NCBI GenBank assembly: GCA_002504845.1
Contig: DATW01000081.1
Span: 1-13,674 of the forward strand
Direction: 5' to 3'
DNA from: Euryarchaeota archaeon UBA250
GTDB lineage: Archaea; Thermoplasmatota; Poseidoniia; Poseidoniales; Thalassarchaeaceae
Length of the DNA stretch: 13,674 bases
Every line of letters starts with the position of its first letter. Position 1 is the stretch's first letter. This document shows, in pieces, positions 1-5,568 of the stretch. A model generated the notes under the pieces. It was given only the letters and a program-made list of their open reading frames with translations, had not been told where the DNA came from and ran no database searches. The position numbers and the translations under genes were made by a program.

Positions 1-1479
1 CGTCCCCCTGGATGATGATGTGACCGTCATATCCATCCGCATGTCCAATCTGCCTTCTGGCAGTGCAGCATCGCTAACCGCGCTGGCGAAGACGCTGCAT
101 TGAGAGGTTGCCAGCGACTTGTCCAATCGTATGTCTGCAGTCTGCTGCACTGGCCAAGGGATATCGGGATCTACCAGAATATCCATTCTAAGGTATCCGA
201 AGCAGGCTTCTATCTCATCATTGGAGATAGAGATCGGATACACATATCCGTGGATTGGGTCGTTTCGCTCTTTCTTCACATTCCAAGTCCATGATTCGTC
301 CTCAGAAGATGATGCTCCTTCCTTCAGCACGGTGTCCCCGAAGAACTCCTGCAAATCCATCGGAAGTAGTGGGATTGAGAGCAACGGCGCAATCGCACCT
401 AAGCCAGGAAGTATGCTAGTGCCAAAAGTCGTTGCATCGACATGCGTTGACTCTCCGTCTGAATCGGTGAATTCTAGATCTGTCTCTGTCCTGATAACAT
501 CTCTATCCGATATATGCCGCCATGATTCGGTGGTCATGGATAGTTTGTTCTCGGGGTAAGACCAACCCGCATTGCTGCACTCTATGCCGTTTTCTCTCCA
601 CGTCTTCCCCTGTAAATCTACATCCAACTCATGGTTCAATGACTGCTTAGCTGCTAAACTTACCCTTCCGTATGCATCATACACGCTGTATGCACCCCTA
701 TGCTCTGTATCGCTAGGGAATACGGTGTCGAGATCAGTGCCTCTTGCTACTGAGAGAGAACCCATGCCCGAGATATCGACATCAATCTCAGAACAGACCT
801 GATCAAATGCGCTCGGAGAGATGGCATCTCTGAGAATCGCTACCATGTCATCGCCCTCTATATTGATCGTAGTTTGCTGAATTGAGAATTCAATCGAGTC
901 GCCGTACCTGACCTGCTGTGCTGTAAAAGACGAGTCACGTTGCAAGAATACCCAGAGAGTTGCGCTAAGAATCAGAGCGGCTGCGAATCCCGCGGCCACC
1001 TGAAGTCGGGTGATTCTGAATGGTCGTGATGACGACACGCTTTCTTTCTCGGCCTTCTTCTCAACCTTCTTCTTCAGGGGCTTGCTATCTTGCCTTTCTA
1101 CAGGATGTTCTTGCTTTTCTCTATCCAGTTCGATATCAGGTTCATCGTCTATGAGAATCAGCTCCTTCACTGATTCCTCTTGTGCTGGTTCCTCTTCTTC
1201 GATTATCTCTGCTTCGACTATGGACGTTTCGAGGGCTTCTGGTGCGTCCTTGGGAACAGATTCGGGTTTTCTTCGATCATGTCGATCGAGTAATCTATCG
1301 ATGGCATTGTCAATGTCTGGATCCATGGTCGTATCCCTGTTAACGGATTTAGAGTTGGAACTAGACTGTTGGATCCGTTCGATTAGCTCGGATTTATTGC
1401 CCGTAACTCGCAGTCCCTTCTCCTTGCACAATATCTTGAGTTCGGAGACCTTCATGCCCTCAAGAACTTCAGAATCCAC
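1..1479 (-). CDS. SAP-domain, single-pass membrane protein (3' end outside window)
   Basis: The minus strand is open for 493 codons from a GTG at 1479-1477 to the window edge, so the C-terminus is missing. The start is chosen because an AGGGAGG lies 9 nt upstream; an in-frame ATG (residue 9) is the alternative. Residues about 6-38 match a SAP motif (KVSELKILCKEKGL...GNKSELIERI), a helix-extended loop-helix fold that usually binds DNA. Residues about 50-150 are a low-complexity linker, first acidic (runs of E/D) and then lysine-rich (LKKKVEKKAEK). A hydrophobic helix spans about 159-180 (VAAGFAAALILSATLWVFL). The rest, over 300 residues, is polar with four widely spaced cysteines and resembles no family I recognise. 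The basic side before the helix predicts that the SAP end is cytoplasmic and the large domain outside. The domain reading is solid; a DNA-tethering role is inference. It is divergent from the rimK-like gene. Confidence -1.
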   Translation of the reverse strand, partial: MDSEVLEGMKVSELKILCKEKGLRVTGNKSELIERIQQSSSNSKSVNRDTTMDPDIDNAIDRLLDRHDRRKPESVPKDAPEALETSIVEAEIIEEEEPAQEESVKELILIDDEPDIELDREKQEHPVERQDSKPLKKKVEKKAEKESVSSSRPFRITRLQVAAGFAAALILSATLWVFLQRDSSFTAQQVRYGDSIEFSIQQTTINIEGDDMVAILRDAISPSAFDQVCSEIDVDISGMGSLSVARGTDLDTVFPSDTEHRGAYSVYDAYGRVSLAAKQSLNHELDVDLQGKTWRENGIECSNAGWSYPENKLSMTTESWRHISDRDVIRTETDLEFTDSDGESTHVDATTFGTSILPGLGAIAPLLSIPLLPMDLQEFFGDTVLKEGASSSEDESWTWNVKKERNDPIHGYVYPISISNDEIEACFGYLRMDILVDPDIPWPVQQTADIRLDKSLATSQCSVFASAVSDAALPEGRLDMRMDMTVTSSSRGT

Positions 1480-1488
1480 GTTAGCCGG

Positions 1489-1495
1489 CCTCCCT
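1489..1495 (-). promoter_or_regulatory. Shine-Dalgarno of the SAP-domain gene
   Basis: Read on the minus strand this is AGGGAGG, ending 9 nt before the GTG at 1479. It decides the start of the SAP-domain gene in favour of GTG rather than the internal ATG at codon 9. Confidence -1.
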
Positions 1496-1591
1496 TTGCA
1501 GGTGAAGCGAGGTGAGGCCGCTTTCAATACCTCCCTGTGTTGGGTAGGTGATTGAATCACTTATGCGAGGGCTCCGGGATACGCCAGACTC

Positions 1592-1600
1592 AAAGTATGA
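1592..1600 (+). promoter_or_regulatory. weak TATA-like candidate before rimK-like gene
   Basis: AAAGTATGA lies 19-27 nt ahead of the ATG at 1619, which is the spacing expected for a leaderless archaeal transcript. The match to a TATA box is poor and there is no clear purine-rich BRE before it, so this is only a candidate. Confidence -1.
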
Positions 1601-1618
1601 GGGTTCGAGCGCATAAAC

Positions 1619-2578
1619 ATGGATCCCAGACTGGTCATACTCTCAAGGGGGCCGGGTTTGTACTCAACAACTCGGCTCATGGAGGAGTCGCAAAGATATG
1701 GATTCAGTACCAGGATTATAGATCCGATGAGCATAACCACTGCAGTTGATGGCGAAGGTGGACGGATTTATCACAAGGGCTGGCCTATTGAGGCTGATGC
1801 GGTAATCCCAAGGATTGGCTTCTCAATTACTCGCCAAGGGGCCAGCATAGTTAGGCAATTCGAGCGACTTGGTTCGATTGTTCACAACACTGCAGATTCC
1901 ATCCTTTTGAGTAGGGACAAAATTGCGGCTACTCAGGTAATGGCGGAATGCGGATTACCTGTTCCAAAGACAATCAGAGTAGCCTCAATGAATGATTGCA
2001 TGTATGCGCTTAGAGCGATTGGCAGTTATCCCCTGGTAATCAAGGCAAGTGAGGGTACTCAAGGGTCAAGCGTATTCCTAATAGACGATGAAGCCCGCGC
2101 TATCTCCTTACTTTCTCAAATGTTTGAACGGGGCATGAGGCCACTGGTTCAGGAGTATATCGGAGAGTCTCACGGCAGAGACGTTCGGGTGATAGTGGTC
2201 AGAGGACGGGTCGTGGCGAGCATGGTGAGGAAGGCACGGGGTTCAGAGTTTAGATCTAATTTCCATCTAGGCGGTTCCGTTGAGGCTGTTAGCTTAACTT
2301 CCGATCAGGCCAATGTCGCGGTCAGGGCTGCAAATGAGCTTGGATTAGATGTGGCCGGTGTAGATATGCTTGAGTCGGCATCAGGTCCACTACTTCTTGA
2401 GGCGAACTCAAGCCCTGGCTTGGAAGGTATTGAGCGAGCGACTGGGGTCAATGTGGCTGCTAGGATCGTATCTAGTCTACGTGCCAGAGTAAGAGAAGCA
2501 TCAGAGGCGGCTGAAGATATGCGCGATACCCTCGAGAAAAGTGCAAATGATCTCGGGCCCCCTACCGAATCTGATTAG
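1619..2578 (+). CDS. rimK: RimK-family ATP-grasp glutamate ligase
   Basis: The 319-residue protein aligns by eye with E. coli RimK (about 300 residues) over its full length. The N-terminus (LVILSRGPGLYSTTRL), the ADAVIPRIGFSIT segment, the ATP loop (VIKASEGTQGSSVFL) and the C-terminal LLLEANSSPGLEGIERATG are all conserved. Glu261 and Asn263 in the LLEANSSPG motif are the expected Mg-ATP ligands. The family joins an amino acid, usually glutamate, to a carboxylate through an acyl-phosphate. Bacterial RimK modifies ribosomal protein S6, which archaea lack. Archaeal relatives MptN and CofF add glutamate to tetrahydromethanopterin or coenzyme F420, and LysX-type members act on the LysW carrier. 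The substrate here cannot be told from sequence. The last 30 residues are an acidic tail. The ATG at 1619 has no clear SD, so the transcript may be leaderless. The symbol means family, not proven S6 activity. Confidence -1.
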   Translation: MDPRLVILSRGPGLYSTTRLMEESQRYGFSTRIIDPMSITTAVDGEGGRIYHKGWPIEADAVIPRIGFSITRQGASIVRQFERLGSIVHNTADSILLSRDKIAATQVMAECGLPVPKTIRVASMNDCMYALRAIGSYPLVIKASEGTQGSSVFLIDDEARAISLLSQMFERGMRPLVQEYIGESHGRDVRVIVVRGRVVASMVRKARGSEFRSNFHLGGSVEAVSLTSDQANVAVRAANELGLDVAGVDMLESASGPLLLEANSSPGLEGIERATGVNVAARIVSSLRARVREASEAAEDMRDTLEKSANDLGPPTESD

Positions 2579-2710
2579 GACACGGCGTATGCACTTGTTG
2601 CCTCCTATTTGGGTTGCATCTGGGTGAATTAGGGCAAGTATTGAAGTCATGATTGGTGGGCTGGAGATTGTTCCGCGAGGGACAGGGATGCACGCACCCC
2701 CGGGTGTAAC

Positions 2711-2716
2711 AGGAGG
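2711..2716 (+). promoter_or_regulatory. Shine-Dalgarno fixing the xerA start
   Basis: A perfect AGGAGG is followed after 7 nt by an in-frame GTG at 2724. The same frame is open upstream to an ATG at 2649, but that codon has no SD, so the GTG is the better start. Confidence -1.
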
Positions 2717-2723
2717 CGAGACA

Positions 2724-3800
2724 GTGGACAGGCATGCTGGAAAGGGCTTGGCCTCGCCTAGGCAGCAGACTCTTCTCGGTGGGGGCAGGCTGCTTCCAAA
2801 TCGTCTTCATCGGCTCAGAGGATTGCCTTGGTTTGACTGCTGGAAGGCACAGCTCAAAGCAGAGCGAAAAAGTGAGCATACAATCAGAGCCTACGAACGG
2901 GCAGCGAAGGGAATTGCGAGTACGGCTCTACCAGGGGAAGATTACGAGGGAGGTGGTTTTCTTCACGTTGATGTGGAGCAGGCATACATTCTTCTGGATC
3001 CTGATGATGGGAGGATAGATGCATGGATATCTGGGTTAGATGGGCTCAGCCCCTCAAGCATCAATGCTAGGATTGCGGCCTGCACTCATCTGCTTAGATG
3101 GATTGGCCACTCATTACCTGAATGGGTATCGAGACCCACACGACGTAGACCTCTTCCAAAGACGCTCTCAAGACGAGAGTTATCAAGGTTCAAGGCTGCT
3201 GTTTCCGAATTCAAGGATCCCATAGCAAGGCCGCTGACAATAATGATGCTTGAAACAGGCCTCAGAGTTTCTGAAGCATGCAACATGGACGTTGAAGATA
3301 TTGATCTCGACGATCTTTCAGCCCTGGTTATCGGAGGCAAAGGGGAGAAGGACAGGACCGTTCTATTCACAGCCTTGACATCGAATGAGATCGAGTCATG
3401 GCTAATTGAACGCAAGTCGCGGGGTGACGTAGAAGAAAGGAGTGGAAGACGTCCTCTTTTCATATCGAAGACTGGCGGGAGGATATCTCCGAGATGGGTG
3501 CAGAAATTGATGGATAGGTTGGCTGAAGCATCTTCTATACCCAAATCACGATTGACGCCACACACACTACGCCACACATTCGCCTCTGGCCTTCTTGAGA
3601 GGGGGGCGGACCTAGTTACGATTCAGAGATTGCTTGGCCATGCCAGTATTGCGACTACCAGGGTGTATCTTGAGATAAGCGATCAGACCCTGAGGGAGAT
3701 TTATCGAAGGGCCCAGCGGCCTATTCCCCCCATGGGAGAACCCGCTCCTGAAGCGGATATCGAGGGGACTCTGCATAGCACATACCCATTATCTTCGTGA
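2724..3800 (+). CDS. xerA: XerA-type tyrosine site-specific recombinase
   Basis: This 358-residue tyrosine recombinase starts at a GTG with a perfect SD. All catalytic residues are present: Arg181 (GLRVSEAC), Lys206 (GGKGEKDR), His280 and Arg283 (HTLRHTFAS), His306 (LGHAS) and the nucleophile Tyr315 (TTRVYLEIS). The N-terminal SAM-like core-binding domain covers about residues 35-130 (WKAQLKAERKSEHTIRAYERAA). Archaeal XerA resolves chromosome dimers at a dif site; other family members are integrases. The protein is longer than typical XerA (about 280-300 residues), with roughly 35 basic residues before the core-binding domain and about 40 after the tyrosine. No integrase-style neighbours or att repeats are visible, which favours the housekeeping XerA role. 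It lies 145 nt after the rimK-like gene on the same strand. Recombinase identity is certain; the XerA role is likely. Confidence -1.
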   Translation: MDRHAGKGLASPRQQTLLGGGRLLPNRLHRLRGLPWFDCWKAQLKAERKSEHTIRAYERAAKGIASTALPGEDYEGGGFLHVDVEQAYILLDPDDGRIDAWISGLDGLSPSSINARIAACTHLLRWIGHSLPEWVSRPTRRRPLPKTLSRRELSRFKAAVSEFKDPIARPLTIMMLETGLRVSEACNMDVEDIDLDDLSALVIGGKGEKDRTVLFTALTSNEIESWLIERKSRGDVEERSGRRPLFISKTGGRISPRWVQKLMDRLAEASSIPKSRLTPHTLRHTFASGLLERGADLVTIQRLLGHASIATTRVYLEISDQTLREIYRRAQRPIPPMGEPAPEADIEGTLHSTYPLSS

Positions 3801-4019
3801 GGGATTTTTCTTGGATTTCCTCTTTCTAAGCTGCTCGACTCCTTGCCATGACCTGTCAGGCCTTACTTCTTGTCCTGAATGACCCTCTATCGGACAGTAT
3901 TTCCCGCTCCTACACCGACTACAATTGTCCTTTGGGGGATGATCGATTTTTTTCGTGAGGCGGCCGTACTTCCGTCGAGGCACGAGCTTGAGTTGTGATT
4001 GGCGGCAGATAGCCTTCAC
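3789..4019 (-). CDS. possible small basic protein with CCCH-type zinc-binding pattern
   Basis: A 76-codon frame runs from a GTG at 4019 to a TAA at 3789, overlapping the 3' end of xerA by 12 nt in the convergent sense. The product is very basic and contains Cys33-x2-Cys36-x5-Cys42-x4-His47 (NCSRCRSGKYCPIEGH), which looks like a compact zinc site, then a Lys/Arg-rich tail. An in-frame GTG at codon 13 (3983) would leave more room for promoters, since the facing gene may start only 23 nt away. Neither start has a good SD. I do not recognise the family. The frame fills an otherwise empty 240-nt gap and its codon choice looks ordinary, but a T7 run on the plus strand at 3947-3953 could instead be a terminator in non-coding DNA. 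Confidence -1.
   Translation of the reverse strand: MKAICRQSQLKLVPRRKYGRLTKKIDHPPKDNCSRCRSGKYCPIEGHSGQEVRPDRSWQGVEQLRKRKSKKNPSRR
3805..3809 (+). terminator. oligo-T termination candidate after xerA
   Basis: A T5 run starts 5 nt after the xerA stop, and a T7 run follows at 3947-3953. Archaeal RNA polymerase can stop at such oligo-T tracts without a hairpin. Both lie inside the possible minus-strand small gene, so the assignment is weak. Confidence -1.
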
Positions 4020-4042
4020 CTAATGCGAAGGCTCAATCCGCC

Positions 4043-4810
4043 ATGCTTCTTGGGCCCATCATGGAGTCCCGCGAAACTGTGTCAATTCGCCTTTGGGCTC
4101 AAGTTGAGGCAGCGATGCCCAGAATGGAAATTGACTCGGAGAATTGTTTGAGGATGGTTGCAGGAAAATCGAAGAAGGGTTCCATAATACTCGGTGATGT
4201 TGCTCAGTCATTCATTCGTGCATTGGGGCCTTCGGACCCCCCTGTAATTCTGAGTGAGCTTAGATTCGACGAACAACGTTGGGAGATTTTGGCTAGTGCC
4301 TTTGGAGTAGACTTGTCCATCAAATCAGAGCCTTACTGGGGGTTTGGTATTTTCACTAAATGCTTTCTAAATGAGATCTGTATATCTGGATCAAGGCCGT
4401 CGGTTGATAGGATCGTATTTGATGCAATGGCATCTCTAGGGAGGAATCCATGGGAGCCGTTTTGGAGAAGTCGTTTTGAGAAGAAGAGCGGTGTGGACTT
4501 GGACAGCCACGAAAAAATATGGCGAGATTGCGAGATACGGGCTGGAAGGACGATGCGCGATATGCTGGATGAAATTACAAAGTTGTACACTGCGAACAAA
4601 GAAGAAGTTCCAGCATCAGCTTCGTCAGATCTTGAAGCTGCTAAGCTTGCTCTGGAGGATCGTAATGGCCAAGCATTTGAGCGTGCCATGTCTAGGGCGC
4701 TTACAGCTCTCAAAATGAAGAAGGGGTTTGATTCGAAAAGCGATTATGGCGGTTGGAGTGTGCTGCTTGAATCCGAAGAGGTTCCGGTGGTTGACCTAAC
4801 CGACGATTGA
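4043..4810 (+). CDS. hypothetical soluble protein
   Basis: This 255-residue protein belongs to no family I recognise. It starts at ATG 4043; an ATG at 4061 (codon 7, MESRETVSIRLW) is equally plausible and would leave more space for a promoter facing the small gene on the other strand. No SD is clear for either. There is no signal peptide or membrane helix. Residues about 100-150 are rich in aromatic residues (SEPYWGFGIF, NPWEPFWRSRF). Residues about 160-235 look helical and charged, with alanine-rich stretches (SSDLEAAKLALEDRNGQAFE). The C-terminus is short and acidic (VVDLTDD). The reverse-strand frames are serine-rich shadows, which supports this strand. Its stop lies 5 nt from the Sec61-beta stop in a convergent arrangement, so it is transcribed on its own. 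Confidence -1.
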   Translation: MLLGPIMESRETVSIRLWAQVEAAMPRMEIDSENCLRMVAGKSKKGSIILGDVAQSFIRALGPSDPPVILSELRFDEQRWEILASAFGVDLSIKSEPYWGFGIFTKCFLNEICISGSRPSVDRIVFDAMASLGRNPWEPFWRSRFEKKSGVDLDSHEKIWRDCEIRAGRTMRDMLDEITKLYTANKEEVPASASSDLEAAKLALEDRNGQAFERAMSRALTALKMKKGFDSKSDYGGWSVLLESEEVPVVDLTDD

Positions 4811-4815
4811 TTGGC

Positions 4816-4995
4816 TCATCCGAATATCCATTGTATGACGCCGTGCTGAGCGAGATAGATGACGATTGAGAAGACTATGCAGGCTCCATATACCGCACTT
4901 TTGGGTATCTGGATCGCATCTTCGGACTCTTCGTCGAAATAGCGAATTAACCCAGCAGCCTGCTGGATTCCACTGTTCTTGTCTTTCTTCGCCAC
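4816..4995 (-). CDS. secG: Sec61-beta (SecG) subunit of the archaeal protein translocase
   Basis: This 59-residue gene runs from a GTG at 4995 to a TGA at 4816. Its product (MAKKDKNSGIQQAAGLIRYF, then DEESEDAIQIPKSAVYG) carries the hallmark of archaeal Sec61-beta: a short basic N-terminus, the near-invariant AGLIRYFDEE block, a proline-led stretch, and one C-terminal membrane helix at about residues 34-55. In archaea Sec61-beta is the small non-essential partner of SecY and SecE in the plasma-membrane channel, with its N-terminus in the cytoplasm. The size matches the family (about 50-60 residues). No in-frame ATG or strong SD exists near the start. It sits 60 nt downstream of an unknown gene on the same strand, so the two are probably co-transcribed. 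Identification is firm from the motif alone. Confidence -1.
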   Translation of the reverse strand: MAKKDKNSGIQQAAGLIRYFDEESEDAIQIPKSAVYGACIVFSIVIYLAQHGVIQWIFG

Positions 4996-5055
4996 ATTCG
5001 CCGGACCGTGGCAGTGTATTTGAAGGAAGCCCAGAATGTGAATGATGACTCAGGG

Positions 5056-5457
5056 TCAAGGTTCCAATGTCTCGATGAGTACGCAGCCACCTTCTATCTC
5101 AGTGACCGTACGAGCGACGCCCATTGCAGCATCTATGCCCGTAGTCATCACTAGTTCTCTTCTTCCGAGGGTAGGATTGTCCAAGATTACGCGATGGGAT
5201 AGCGATGTCAGCATCGAACTGTCTACTACCTGCCAAATCCATTCATGTTCGGTCACAGTTATGATCGCCTCTACAGGAAGTAGATCTACGAGCGCGTCTG
5301 AGGCTTTTTTTGCACGGAGGACTAGTTCTTCGAGTTTCTTTTTCCCCTTGCTGGGGGTTGTACGAACCCTCCTTCCAACTTTCCTGAGTATTCTCCTGCT
5401 TCCGCTCTTTATGTGCACGCATCCCATCCTACGACCGAGGCCGCAAAGTGAAGTCAC
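5056..5457 (-). CDS. hypothetical basic protein upstream of Sec61-beta
   Basis: A 133-codon frame runs from a GTG at 5457 to a TGA at 5056; starting at the ATG at 5427 would give 123 residues. Neither start has a convincing SD. The first half is strongly basic (SGSRRILRKVGRRVRTTPSKGKKKLEELVLRAKK). The second half is a mixed hydrophobic/polar domain (VEAIITVTEHEWIWQVV ... LVMTTGIDAAMGVARTVTEI) that could be a small alpha/beta fold. There is no membrane helix and I do not recognise the family. The overlapping plus-strand frame (5042-5572) is serine/threonine-rich, as expected of a shadow. The gene precedes Sec61-beta in the same direction with a 60-nt gap, so a shared transcript is likely, but this alone does not imply a role in secretion. 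Confidence -1.
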   Translation of the reverse strand: MTSLCGLGRRMGCVHIKSGSRRILRKVGRRVRTTPSKGKKKLEELVLRAKKASDALVDLLPVEAIITVTEHEWIWQVVDSSMLTSLSHRVILDNPTLGRRELVMTTGIDAAMGVARTVTEIEGGCVLIETLEP

Positions 5458-5460
5458 TTT
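5445..5460. promoter_or_regulatory. 16-bp inverted repeat at the start of the minus-strand operon
   Basis: AAAGTGAAGTCACTTT consists of two perfect 7-bp arms (AAAGTGA / TCACTTT) around a 2-bp centre. It spans the GTG at 5457 and lies 18 nt before the alternative ATG at 5427. If translation starts at the ATG, the palindrome would sit where an operator could act. A 7-bp palindrome can occur by chance in a window this long, so a role is only possible. Confidence -1.
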
Positions 5461-5568
5461 TCGTACTCTTAACCGTTCTCCGAGTGAGCGGCTGTTTGAG
5501 CGCCATTTAGAGGGATCATTGAAACTGCTAGGCGTTCACATGATGATCATGAGGGGGCGGGATTGCAG

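Noticed and set aside
119..1555. Plus-strand frames at 119-559, 572-802 and 1010-1555
   Set aside because: They are serine-rich and broken, and lie wholly over the continuous 493-codon minus-strand SAP-domain gene; they are its shadows.
2579..2723. Possible dif site near xerA
   Set aside because: I looked for a 28-bp imperfect palindrome with AT-rich core between the rimK-like gene and xerA and saw none; the only symmetric piece is the GC-rich 12-mer at 2696-2707.
3165..3179. CTCTC-AAGAC-GAGAG hairpin
   Set aside because: Short 5-bp stem inside the xerA coding sequence; expected by chance.
3086..3577. 163-codon minus-strand frame inside xerA
   Set aside because: It is antisense to the catalytic domain of the recombinase and serine-rich.
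4796..5059. 87-codon minus-strand frame over Sec61-beta
   Set aside because: It is in a different frame and has no family features, while the overlapping frame 4816-4995 gives an unmistakable Sec61-beta.
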